Shown: in pieces, positions 11,881-23,378 of the stretch
Layout of the letters: every line of letters begins with the position of its first letter
How positions within the stretch are numbered: the first letter of the stretch is position 1
NCBI GenBank assembly: GCA_963693285.1
Contig: OY848924.1
Span: forward strand, 7,047,400-7,111,399
From: Xestospongia muta
Lineage: Eukaryota; Porifera; Demospongiae; Haplosclerida; Petrosiidae
Direction of reading: 5' to 3'
Length of the DNA: 64,000 nucleotides
Made by a program: the position numbers and the translations under genes
Notes under the pieces: model-generated
Told to the model about the DNA's origin: nothing
Database searches by the model: none
Seen by the model: only the letters and a program-made list of their open reading frames with translations

Positions 11881-13110
11881 GATCAATTACAATGCTGAAA
11901 ATGAAAGTATTGTTTTGTTTGTTTGTTTGTTGTTTGCATTTATAGAACAAGTAAACAAGTCATATATGACTTGTTTGTTTGCATTTATAGAAGAAGTAAA
12001 CAAGTCATATATGACTTCTTTGTTTGCATTTATAGAAGAAGTAAACAAGTCATACATGACTTGTTTAAACAATAAAACAATACTTTTGCTTTCATTATAA
12101 GGTTATAAGGTTAACCATCAATATAAACATCTGGTCTTAACTTAATAAAGATGGGTGGAAGTCATATACAAGCAATATAATTATAGTAATATTGCAAATT
12201 TACTGATATATAAAGTTGTATATAAGTTAACTGTGGTAGTTTGGACCAGTTTTATAATAGAAAGCCACCTCCCTCTCAGTGACAAAAAATTTGGTTTAGT
12301 TTCAATTGCAAAATTTATATAATCAAAATATAAATCAGTTGTAAGTAGTTCTAAAGAGCTAACTTTGATTGTTGAGATTAAAAGTTGTGGTGCCTATATG
12401 AATAACATCATGAGCTATCTCATCACAATTAATCACTTATATCATCTATACAACTGTCATATTGCTTTTGAAATTCTCAAATGCATTTACAAAATCAAAT
12501 TGTTAACAAACAATTGTCTTATTCAATTGAATTGTGATTATGTGCACTGATACCATAGTTGGAACTTCCCTGTTCATTTCTCAAAAGACTTTTTGGATAT
12601 GGGTGGCTTGACTACAGTCTATAAAGGGTAGGTGTGATGTATTGACTTTTTATATGGTTAGTAACTTTATTAAGATTCAACCAATGGTATAACAGGATAA
12701 CACAAACAAATTATAGTAAAGGTGGCATAGAGCACTTAGGGGACAGGAAATAGCAAATATGATAAGGTTCATAAGAATACATAGCTATAACTAGGTGAAG
12801 ATAATATCAAGATATATTATGCTGACCTAGTTATATCCATGTATTCTTATTAGTCATGTGTACTTGGCCAAATACACATGACTAATACAATACAAGCAAT
12901 ACAGTACAGTAGGTTTACTAATAGGAAGTTGTATGATGCATGCATATGTTTGAGAATTCATTATTATAATGTTAATATTATTACTGTGGTGCTATCATTG
13001 AACAAAGTTTTACTTACCTCCTTTATTGTCAAGTATGACCATTCAATACAATGGAATGATAAAGTGGTTTTATGGTAAAATATGTTTCTTTGTTCCCAAT
13101 AGGTCATTGT
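11880..13110. repeat. Duplicated flank and palindrome block (copy 3)
   Basis: Matches 5460-6690 closely, including the 45-bp palindromic tandem repeat (11915-12072, about 3.5 units) and the two palindromes at about 12793-12834 and 12850-12886. It has no vWA exon attached, so the block itself has moved or the associated gene has been lost. There is no coding feature. Confidence 0.75.
11915..12072. repeat. 45-bp palindromic tandem repeat, 3-4 units
   Basis: Units start near 11953, 11998 and 12043, with the dyad core AAGTCATATATGACTT. Spacing is exactly 45 bases. It is not a CRISPR array because the units abut without unique spacers. Confidence 0.85.
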
Positions 13111-13455
13111 TAGATATCTACTCATAGAATAAATTGTGCTACTCATAGAATAAATTTATTTTTAGTTTATTATTGGTCTTTTTATGTCCTAGACTATACA
13201 TTCAATAGTTTGTCTTACTGCAAGTAACATCAATATTGATATGAAGTTTATTAATGTAATATTATTAGTTTGTATAATTATTGTATATATAATCATTCAT
13301 ATTATTATTACAAACTACATATATGATAGATGCCAAAGATATCAACTATCATTAACACTATCATGACAGACCAAAAGGTGATAACAACTGCTACATGTCA
13401 GATCACCATTATGTTCAGGATAACTCACTTTGAACTATCCTACACAAAACCAATT
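13111..13455. other. Intergenic, nothing recognised
   Basis: AT-rich sequence between the palindrome block and the upstream module of gene C. I see no exon or repeat of note. Confidence 0.4.
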
Positions 13456-14331
13456 CAATAATATTTCAGGACAGTTCAATGTTTTTCTAGTGTGGATTCT
13501 GATTTATCTTATTTATTAGAGCTGCTCTAGATAGAATAGTATGCTTCATGGGTTGCTAATCTATTGATTATAAATAGACACTAAATACCTTCAAATTCAA
13601 ACAATCTTAATTAATTTATATCTTTCAAATAATATGCCAATTCTAGTTTGTATCAGCTAGTTTTCTGTAAATACAAGGCTACTGTATACATTAATGGTTA
13701 GATTAATACCTTCTGAACACCATACACAAAATACAACCAATAAAGATTAATATATGCTAAAACTACTTCAATGTACACATGTAAATAAATGGTGTCTCTC
13801 TGGGAGGCTACTTCCCAGCTCTGTAAGAATCACTATGTTTATTGTTACAGTGATCCAAACATGAATATCTTGTGTAAGATCATAACTGTCTTAAAAGCCT
13901 TCTAATCTTATAGTAATCACAGTTTAAATGAAATAATATTAAGACCTAAAAGGACAGAAAGAAGATAAAGAACTCTGTACCATCCCAGTATTATTGCCTG
14001 CTTGTAAGGTTTTACAACTTCAAAATTTGATTAGATAAGATACATTAACATGTAACATTTTGATTTCACTTGGTTCATTAACAAGGTTACAAACACTTCT
14101 ATCACCATATTGGCGAAGGGTAATTTCTATTCACTTAATTAGGTCATCCCATATAAGGTATGCATATGTTATGTGTGTCATATTCATAGCATGTATTTAA
14201 AAATTATACTATGCTGTGGGATGAGTCTAAATTTAATAATAAAGTTAGGCAATAACATATAGCCAGTCCAGAACAGCCATTCAAAGCTATTAGTCTATAT
14301 AGAGTACTACTACAAGAAACTCTTTTTCAAC
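13456..14331 (+). promoter_or_regulatory. Conserved upstream module of gene C with TATA box
   Basis: About 0.87 kb is conserved upstream of genes C, E, F, G and I (22525-23378, 29525-30178, 35635-36466, 44800-45342). Its last 60 bases are the best conserved: CCAGTCCAGAACAGCCATTC, then a TATA-like CTATATAGAG (14295-14304) 28-37 bases before the ATG, and TTTTTCAACATG at the start. This should be the core promoter plus a short 5' UTR. Genes A, B, D and H have other upstream sequences, so they may be expressed differently. Confidence 0.65.
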
Positions 14332-16633
14332 ATGAAGCTACTCCTGTTTGTAGTGGTGTTCTATTGGGCTGTTACTGTCAAAGCTCAGAACTGTACAGCT
14401 CTAGCTAATGCTGGTAACTGTGACTTCTACACTCAGTGTGTAGAGGCAAGATTTCAATGTGGTACTAATGGATATCCTCTTGCCTATGGTAACAGATACT
14501 GTCGTCAATTTGGAGATAAAAGAAGCTGTTTTACATCTACAGTAAGTTATTAAGCATTTTTCTTCTAGAAGTTACCTATATTTTTGTATAGGGACAAACT
14601 TGGATTGATAATGTAAGAATTTGTCTTATGAGGGATATCCTAAACAGCAATGTCTACAACTCAAATGGAACGTGCAGAGAATTACAGACAGTGGCTTTTG
14701 ACAGTCATCCATCTTGTTATACTGATAACGGATTCTGTACTGACATTCTTCTGAGTGTCACCAACTTGTACTGTCTGGCTGTTGAAGTCTATCGATGGAA
14801 TGATTTCTTCAACAAACAAGCAATTCAACAAGTGCACCAAATTAATATGTATTTAAAGATACTTCATATATTATTGCTTCCCTATAGGTTTATGACACAG
14901 CAACTACATGTACCAAGCAGGCAGCTGATAGTTTTTTGTCTTTTGTGGATGGTTGGATATCAAATGCTGTACAACTTGCACGTCAACTCCTTCAAACATT
15001 GAAAAAACTTATTGGAGGTAAGTATACGTGCACTTAAAATAGTATTTTTGTTATTTCAATCATTACCATAATCTTATCAATATGATGGAAGCCCAATATT
15101 AAATTGAGTTACCACAAAACCGAAACTGGTCTAACTTAATATGTTATAAAGTTAATTCAACTAGAAGCCAAAAAATAGTTTATGTCAGAGAATTGAAGCT
15201 ACGAGCGAGAGATAGATACTATGTCAGCTTAACTAACTGGATTAGTTTTAGTTTAAATGGTATCTGTTTATAGCTTCAATTGAGGCCATGATTACTATAG
15301 CAAAGTATGCGTGAAAGGAATGTGCTTTGTAGCAACTTAGAATGGGTTTACATAATATTGACGAAACTGTGGTAACAAAGACCTCAGTTAAAATGACAAA
15401 ATGCTTTTTTCAGTGTGCACAGTACAACTCTTAATTTTTACAACCATGCATACATCTATTTTATATAGGTTGCAAATCTGGAATTGATATTATCTTTGTG
15501 TTGGATGCTTCTGGAAGTATTGGTAGCTCAAACTTTGTAACAATGAAGAACTTTGTTAATAACATCATTTCCAACTTTGAAATTGGGGCTGATAAAACAC
15601 GAGTTGGAGTTATAAGATTTGCAAGTTCAGCTTCTATTGTGATTCCACTTGGTTCAATTAACAATGCCACAGTCTTGAACACTTCTATTAGCAATATTTC
15701 CTACACTAGAGGTAACACATATACAAATTTAGCTTTAAATCTTCTACACACTGCATTCAATAATGCTCGTACAAGTGAAGGAATCCCTCGAGTAGCTATA
15801 GTTTTTACTGATGGTAGATCCAATTCACCAAATTCAACTGCTCCAGTTGCACAGCTAGTTCATGATACTGGTATAGTGGTGTACTCATTTGGTATTGGAA
15901 GTGGTATTGACACTACTGAACTCAATACTATAGCTTCTAGTTCAAGAAATGTTTTTCTCATTTCAAACTTTTCTCCCACTCAATTTGCTGCCAAACTGCT
16001 TCTACTACAAACATCAGCTTGTACAAGTAAGTATATTACATTTTATTAATAGAATGAACTTTGTATGTTCTCTATCTCAAATAGCTCCAGCCATTGCTTC
16101 TATAAGTGATCCATTGAAGACAAGTCTTGGTATGGATGAAACTCGTTTGCTCCAGTATCCCTTCCCTGATGAAGGCATTACATTAAAAATTGATATTACT
16201 AAAGGACAAGTACAGGTCCAAGGATCATTCACAATACAAAACCCTACTTCTTTAACAGCTGATTTCTCCATTCAAAGTACAAGTACTGGAATAGATTACT
16301 TTATAAGTCCTGACTTATATCAGTCATCTACTGGTGGTATGCAAACAAGTCGTCGACGTCGTCAAACCGGTTCACTGTCCAACACTACAGCTAATGTCTA
16401 CTTGTCTATTGTGGGCCTACTTAATAACAATACATTCTCCCTAAATACAACATTTGGAGATACAACTAATGCAGGTAAAACGTAAATGTATAACATAATA
16501 CTTTTCCTAATGTCTTTATTCTGATCAATTATTGAAACTCTTACTCATTTTTATAGCTTTAGGAATGAAGACAATCTATCACATTCCACTCATTGCTGTT
16601 TTCTTTGCCTTGCTAACTACCTTAATGCATTAA
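14332..16633 (+). CDS. vWA gene C
   Basis: Exons 14332-14541, 14592-14831, 14888-15017, 15469-16026, 16085-16474, 16557-16633; about 534 aa. Exon 3 is one codon short (LARQLL), a deletion shared only with gene I. The vWA belongs to the second variant class: RGNTYTNLALNLL around the MIDAS Thr and NARTSEGIPRVA after it, with FTDGRS. The furin-type site SRRRRQTG is present at about 16348-16365. The stalk is minimal (one FGDTT). The tail is ALGMKTIYHIPLIAVFF plus seven residues, with no cytoplasmic end. Intron 3 holds a 382-bp insertion that is also found in gene D. Confidence 0.87.
15034..15415. mobile_element. MITE-like insertion in intron 3 of gene C
   Basis: Other copies have a 50-65 bp intron 3. 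Here 382 extra bases are flanked by the direct repeat TGCAC (15029-15033 and 15416-15420), the expected target-site duplication. The ends form an imperfect inverted repeat of about 25-30 bases (left ATAGTATTTTTGTTATTT; right end reversed AAAGCATTTTGTCATTTT). A second inner dyad, AATTGAAGCTA/TAGCTTCAATT, lies at about 15193-15282. There is no coding content. Confidence 0.7.
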
Positions 16634-17336
16634 AACTAGCTCAGTATACAAAAGATTGCACTGCCAATAGTTACCAAATAGTTGTTGAACTATATATACT
16701 TGTTACTTACCTAGCTTTGTTATTACAATATTATATTGTGTTGTATATAGTAAGTTTTTTGATGCAGTGTTAGTTATAGTAGTTTTTGTTACTACATATT
16801 TTATTTTAAAAATAAATATTCTTTAACTTTATATCAATGTACATACCAAGAAACTACTCAGTCAGTAATTCACATGAACTCTACATTCCACACTAATTTA
16901 TCCATGTAAGCTACAAAGTAGTTATTAAAATGACATATTACTTTTTACAGTGATATCATAGTTCCTATAAACTATTAATATGAATTACTCACTATAGACT
17001 TCATGGAATCTAGAGTTCATGTGAATTATTATAGAATTTCTTGCTTTGTAAAAGTACAACATACAAACAAATTACTCCATGAGTAATTCACAAGAACTCT
17101 ATATTCCATAGTTATCCATTCATTTAAGCTACAAATTAATTGTTAAAATGACATATTAATTTTTATAGTGATATCCTAGTTCTTATAGGGTCAACAAAGA
17201 ATTCTTATTTTAAAATAAATACTATTGCAACTGTTTAAGTTCTATGTTAGTGATGAACTTAAATATATTATTAAATGGTATTATAAAAATATTTAAAGAT
17301 ATTGTTTGTACCTTGTAAACATAATGTCCAACTTGT
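16634..17336. other. Gene C 3' flank
   Basis: Conserved after genes C, E and I (compare 25324-26029 and 47256-47939). It contains a repeated motif pair around 16860-17030 and 17050-17180 (CAGTAATTCACATGAACTCT and its near inverse), that is, a local duplication with dyad symmetry. No exon is seen. Confidence 0.5.
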
Positions 17337-18685
17337 CAAAATGTCCTCAATCTTTCTCTTTTTTGATTGATGATGTTCATAACGTATTTCAAAAGGATCT
17401 AACACATAACATAACATTAGATGTTACTCATTCATCCATCCAACCATTAATACATTCATCCATCTATCAATCTATCATAAATTTATCCATCAAACTCACC
17501 ACTGGATGGGCGGGTCAAAAGACATTTATAAGAGCCACCTAATTTATGATCACTTTTAATGAGAGGAGACACTTGGTCCGAAGGTAAAGAGGTGTGGTCA
17601 TCAGAACAAGATAAAGGAAGTTCTAAACTGTCTAACATACAATGAATCATAGTAGTACTAAAAGAGGAAGTAAACAATTAACTTATTATCTAGAAAATAA
17701 TAAAATTACTTTATCATTTGTCTTGTCCATAACTGTTGGAAATGTTTAAGTACATTTCTATAAGAATCTATAAATAATACAATGATTAGTGACATAATAA
17801 TGATACATTATATTTCAATTTAATTTAAGTACATATACACTTATATTGCCATAGCAACAGTAATAACTGAGTATCAAGTGATACTCTCTCTTTTCTTTAG
17901 TCCTCCCTCACCCTATCAACTTAATGAACTAACTATTACTGGACAGGCATTCTTATGGCATCAAGTACGATGTATGACCAGTATCCTATTTCTCATAGGG
18001 AATGGTCTCGAACAACCTGAGGTAATCCTCATTGAGGTCTCTAAGTCACATTAAGATAGTGTCATTGTATCATTAGGTTATTGATCATATGTTAGATGTA
18101 GAAAAATGCCCTCAAAAACCTCAATATGGTATGGCAACAGGTAATGGTAATTTAACACCTGTTTTAATAACTTATTAATAATCTAACATTTAATAACTTA
18201 CTACTGTAAATAACAAGTACATTAATTTTTAATCCTATTTAATCCACTATCTACTAGTACCTGTCATCATCCAAGGGGTTCACAGTAAAATTGAATATCC
18301 TTCTTTTAAAATTTGTAACACCACCTGCAATATCCATCTGTGTTGGACAATGAGACAGAGATATAGATAACACACACACATATTAATTAATACAAGGTTC
18401 ATATTTTGCATTAAATTCTAAACTCATGTTCTCCAAAAAGCTTCTTAGCAGCTGTCTAAAAACTGTTGTAAAGACTAATTCTACCTACTCAAACAAATTC
18501 TATTACAATTAACTTTCAGTATCAAGAGACAGATATTGATGATTAACTAGTATTAGCGTCTATGAGATGGATACTATTGAATACTGTATCAGTGCTTATC
18601 TCAGTACAAAAATGTATGTTCCAATATAACTCTATTATAACATTTATTAACTATAACTCAATCCAGACCAATACCTGCCATTGAA
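17337..18685 (-). pseudogene. PUS3 fragment 1, internally inverted
   Basis: Minus-strand exons matching the intact PUS3: exon 14 at 17337-17398 (stop TAG changed to TTG), exon 13 at 17500-17657, exon 12 at 17710-17767. Then exons 9 (17901-18021) and 10 (18077-18140) read on the PLUS strand, exon 11 is missing, and exon 8 (18261-18337) reads minus again. So about 17880-18225 has been inverted with loss of exon 11. A decayed exon 7 follows to about 18465, and a trace of exon 5 lies near 18670. The signature [17 protein letters not shown] in exon 9 identifies the family. It cannot make a functional enzyme. Confidence 0.88.
17880..18225. other. Inversion inside PUS3 fragment 1
   Basis: Between these points the order and strand are reversed relative to the four other PUS3 copies. 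The left junction follows GAGTATCAAGT; the right one lies near TTACTACTGTAAATAACAAG. The [15 protein letters not shown] exon present in the other copies is lost at the border. Confidence 0.8.
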
Positions 18686-18897
18686 GGTTTCTTCTATAAC
18701 AAACAAAATTCGAGTGTGTGTCAAAACTTTGAACACACTACTGTTCAATTTTAGAATTAGACAATTCCATAAAATTGGACTGCATGCAATCATTATGCTG
18801 TCTCAAAACAATTTTTATTTGAGCCAAAAAAAGACATACTAAATATAGATCATAATCAAATTTTTACAATTACTCCTACAACTTACAAGCTTTCAAC

Positions 18898-21184
18898 ATG
18901 AAGCTACTTCTGTTTGCAGTGGTGTTCTATTGGGAAGTTACTGTCAAAGCTCAGGACTGTACAGCTCAAGCTAATGCTGGTAACTGTGACTTCTACACTC
19001 AGTGTGTAGAGGCAAGATTTCAATGTGGTACTAATGGATATCCTCTTGCTTTTGGTAATAGGTACTGTCATCAATTTTGAGATAAGAGAAGCTGTTTTAC
19101 ATCTACAGTAAGTAATTAAGCATTCTTCTTCTAGAAATTATCTATTTTAATTATCTACATTATATAGGGTCAAACTTGGATTGACAATGTAAGAATTTGT
19201 CTCATGAGGGATATCCTGAACAGCAATGTCTACAACTCAAATGGAAAATGCAGTGGATTACAGGCAGTGGCATTTGACAGTCATCCATCTTGTTATACTG
19301 ATAATAGATTCTGTACTGACATTCTTCTGAGTGATACCAACTTGTACTGTCTGGCTGTTGAAGTCTATCAATGGAGTGATTTCTTCAACAAACAAGTAAT
19401 TCAACAAGTACACTAAATTAAAATGTATTCAAAGATACTTCCTATATTATTGCTTCCCTATAGGTTTATGACACAGCAACTACATGTACCAAGCAGGCAG
19501 CTGATAGTTTCTTGTCTTTTGTGGATGGTTGGATATCAAATGCTCTACAACTTGTTACACGTCAACTCCTTCAAACTCTGAAAGAGCTTCTTGGAGGTAA
19601 GCATACATGCACTTAAAATAGCATTTTTGTCATTTTAATCATTGTCTTTATTACCATAATCTTACGGATATGATGGAAGCCCAATATTGAATTACCACAA
19701 AGCCAAACCTGGTCTAACTCAATATGTTATAAAGTCAACTAGAAGCCAAAAAGTATTCTTTGTAGTTTATTTCTGATAATTGGAGCTATGAGCAAGAGAT
19801 AGATACTATATTTCAGCTTAACTAATTCAATTAGTTTTAGTTGAGATAATATCTGCTTATAGCTTGAGGCCATGATTCAATTAGTATAGCAAAGTGTGTG
19901 TAAAAGCAATGTGGTTGTAGATGCAACTAGTTGGCCTTATGCATATTAAATTACACTAGTTTTGAGAAATGCACAGTATAATTGTTAATTTTTTACAATC
20001 ATGCATACATCTATCTATTTTATATAGGTTGCAAATCTGGTCTTGATATTATCTTTGTGTTGGATTCTTCTACAAGTATTGGTAGTTCAAACTTTGCAAC
20101 AATGAAGAATTTTGTTAATAACATCATTTCCAACTTTGAAGTTGGAGATGACAAAACACATGTTGGAGTAATAAGATTTTCAGATTCAGCTTCTATTGTG
20201 ATTCCACTTGGTTCAATTAACAATGCCACAGTCTTGAACACTTCTATTAGCAATATTTTCTACACTAGAGGTTACACATATACAAATTTAGTTTTAAATA
20301 TTCTACACACTGCATTCAATAATGCTCGTACAAGTGAAGGAATCCCTCGAGTAGCTATACTTCTTACTGATGGTCAATCCACTGAAACAGATTCAACTGC
20401 TCTAGGTGCACAGTTAGTTCATGATGCTGGTATTGTAGTGTACTCATTTGGTATTGGAAGTAGTGTCAACCTCAATGAACTTAATACTATAGCTTCTAGT
20501 TCAAGAAACTTTTTTCTTATTTCAAACTTTTCTCCCACTCAATTTGCTGGCAAACTCCTTCCACTACAAACATCAGCTTGTACAAGTAAGTATATTACAT
20601 TTTATTAATAGAATGAACTTTATATGTCACTATCTCAAATAGCTCCAGCCATTGCTTCTATAAGTGATCCATTGGAGACAAGTCTTGGGATGAATGAAAC
20701 TCGTTTGCTCCAGTATCCCTTCCCTGATGAAGGTATTACATTAAAAATTGATATTACTATAGGACAAGTACAGGTCCAAGGATCATTCACAATACGAAAC
20801 CCTACTTCATTAACAGCTGATTTCTCCATTCAAAGTACAAGTACTGGAATAGATTACTTTATAAGTCCTGACTTATATCAGTCATCTACTGGTGGTATGC
20901 AAACAAGTTATCAAACTGGTTTACTGTCCAACACTACAGCTAATGTCTACTTGTCTATTGTGGGCCTACTTAGTAACAATACATTCACTCTAAATACAAC
21001 ATATGGAGATACAACTAGTGCAGGTAAAACACATAAATGTATACCAAAATAATTTTTATAATATTTTAATTCTGATCAATTATTGAAACTCTTATTCATT
21101 TTTATAGCTTTAGGAATGAAGATGATTTATCACATTCCACTCTTTGCTGTTTTCTTTGCCTTGCTAGGTACCTTAATGCATTGA
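18898..21184 (+). pseudogene. vWA gene D: full exon set, nonsense codon in exon 1
   Basis: Exons 18898-19107, 19168-19407, 19464-19596, 20028-20585, 20643-21023, 21108-21184 keep normal splice sites and phases, but GGA is TGA at 19078-19080, ending the frame at codon 61. Otherwise the coding potential of about 531 aa is intact: MIDAS DSSTS (Ser and Thr replace Ala and Gly at variable positions; the DxSxS pattern is kept), RGYTYTN, LTDGQS. Nine bases are missing at the Arg4 site (20906 region: TSYQTG), so it could not be cut by furin even if translated. Intact splice sites and a single stop suggest recent death, a segregating null allele, or stop readthrough. The upstream region resembles that of gene B rather than gene C. 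Confidence 0.85.
19613..19969. mobile_element. MITE-like insertion in intron 3 of gene D
   Basis: Same element and same site as in gene C, flanked by TGCAC at 19608-19612 and 19970-19974; 357 bases with a more degraded right end. Sharing the site means the insertion predates the duplication that separated genes C and D. Confidence 0.7.
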
Positions 21185-22127
21185 AACTAGCTCAGTATAC
21201 TAATGATTGTGCTGCCAATAGTTACCAAATAGTTGTTGAACTATATATACTTGTTACTTACCCAGCTTTTGTTATTACAATATTATATTGTGTTATTAAA
21301 TATAGTAAGTTATTTGATACAGTGTTAGTCATAATTTTTGTTACTACATATTTTATTTCAAATGTAAATATCCTTTAATCTTATATCAGCATATCAACAA
21401 ACTACATAGTGAGTAATTCACATTAACTACATATTTCATGGTCATCCATTCATGTAAGCCACAAATTAGTTACTAAAATGACATAATTACTTTTTATAGT
21501 GATATTATAGTTCTTATAGACTGTTATAACACTAATAGTGTTAGTCTTTTAAGAAGAATTAAAAATTAAGTCTCAATATGACATTTTAATGCCCAGTGTA
21601 TGATAGAATTTACCAGTAGATATAGCATAGTATGTACACACATATAATACAGAGTGACAAACTAATGTTAGCTTTTCTTCAAAATAAAAGTTTCTACTCT
21701 ACAAGTATGTACATGATCTCAAAATATGAATATCAACTATCTGTGTGGTTCATAGGCACAATGATATTGACATATAGTTCAAGGATCAACAAAAGATCTC
21801 ATTTGACATAGGAGTATTTAGTATTTAAATTAATGAGTATTGTTTAATTTAGGCATGGATCATCCCTCATAATCTGAATATAATCAGTATTCATGACACG
21901 AATACTTACTCGTTAATCTAAATACTGTTCCCAGCACCCACCCTGATACTAAAACTGAAAGCGTAGTATTAAGTGTGTTTTTCCTTTATTTCTGCTCAAT
22001 TATGACTCTAACCACCTCTAATATCAGACACTCTGATGTCAAATGAATATCTGAATATCCATGACTTGATACTCAGGCATGAAAGTGAATACTCATGGTT
22101 GTTTACCAGTATCCAACAGATAGATAC
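21185..22127. other. Gene D 3' flank, no gene
   Basis: 21390-21800 matches the flanks after genes F (32480-32830) and H (42250-42580), including ATTTACCAGTAGATATAG. The PUS3 piece that should follow is absent here. 21840-21990 is an AT-rich block that recurs at 27395-27640, 28835-29000 and 44095-44280. Confidence 0.5.
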
Positions 22128-22290
22128 ATGATGTGTGCTAAGTGAACTGAGTGTGGGAGTTGTCTAACTTGGTTGATATAATTGACAAGTTCAAACAATT
22201 CCTTGTAGCAAAAGACCAGGAATTACAATTGTTATATCAACCAAACTAAACAACATCTACTGTCAGTTTAGTTAGCACACATCGTGTTAT
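22128..22290. repeat. Long hairpin (fold-back) element, copy 1
   Basis: The left arm (22129-22212) pairs with the right arm (22222-22287). Key paired segments are GATGTGTGCTAA/TTAGCACACATC, TTGGTTGATATAA/TTATATCAACCAA and AATTCCT/AGGAATT, leaving a tip of about 14 bases (TGTAGCAAAAGACC). Copies lie at 27797-27945, 29128-29277, 35233-35392 and 44394-44545. It is either a MITE or a transcribed hairpin; no protein is coded. Confidence 0.75.
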
Positions 22291-23378
22291 TCAGGACTTA
22301 TGTAATCCATTTATAACAATATTAAGAAAACTGATGTATATTACAATTTATTAGATAGGCTATAGCACTACCTATATAGCTAACGTAAGTTAACTGAATG
22401 AGGAACATAACTCCACTCCTTTTCATTGTTACATGAAGGACAATAATGGCTTTGATAATTAAGTGTTGTAGAGTACTTGGAATGCTAGGTATTTGACAAG
22501 AATAATATTTCCAATTCATATAGAGCATACAAATGGATTCTGATTTACCATATTTATTAGAGCTGCTCTAGATAGAATAGTATGCTCCCTGGGTTGCTAA
22601 TCTATTGATTAGAAATAGACATTAGATACCTTCAAATTCAAACAATCTTAATTAATTTACCTCCTTCAAATAATATGTCAATTCCAGTTTGTATCAGCTA
22701 GTTTTCTGTACATACAAGGCTACTGTATACATCTATATATGGTTAAATTAATACCTTCTGAACACTATACACAAAATACAACCAATAAGGATTAATATAT
22801 GCTAAAACTACTTCAATGTACACATGTAAAGAAATGGTGGCTATCTGGGAGGCTACTTTCCAGCTCTGTAAGAATCACTATGTTTATTGTTACAGTGATC
22901 CAAACATGAATATCTTGTGTAAGATCATAACAGTCTTAAAACCTTTCTAATTTTATAGTAATCATTTTTTAAATGAAATAATAATAAAACCTAAAAGGAA
23001 GGACAGAAAGAAGATAAAGAACTCTGAACCATCCCAGTGCTATTGCCTCCTTGCAAGGTTTTTACAACTTCAAAATTTGATTAGATAAGACAAATTAATA
23101 TGTAACATTTTGATTTCACTTGGCTCATTAACAAGGTTACAAACACTTCTTTCACCATATTGGTGGAGGAGTAGTTTCTATTCACTTAATTAAGTCATAC
23201 TATAAGGTATGTTATGTTATGGGGGTCATATTCATAGCGTGTATATAAAACTATGCTATTATGTGGGATGAGTCTAAATTTAATAATAAAGTTAGGCAAT
23301 AACATATAGCCAGTCCAGAACAGCCATTCAAAGCTATTAGTATATATAGAGTACCATTACAAGAAACTCTTTTTCAAC
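22291..23378 (+). promoter_or_regulatory. Upstream module of gene E
   Basis: 22525-23378 matches the gene C module, and from about 23270 it is almost identical to the module of gene G. The TATA-like TATATATAGAG lies at 23341-23351, 28-38 bases before the ATG. The proximal CCAGTCCAGAACAGCC block is kept. Confidence 0.6.

Noticed and set aside
11915..12072. Regularly spaced repeats resembling CRISPR
   Set aside because: Units abut with no unique spacers, the genome is clearly eukaryotic and no cas gene is present.
11887..12100. Open frames of about 60 codons on both strands with 15-residue repeats
   Set aside because: They are products of the 45-bp palindromic satellite; both strands read open because the period is a multiple of three. 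No homology or conservation of frame with the other two blocks.
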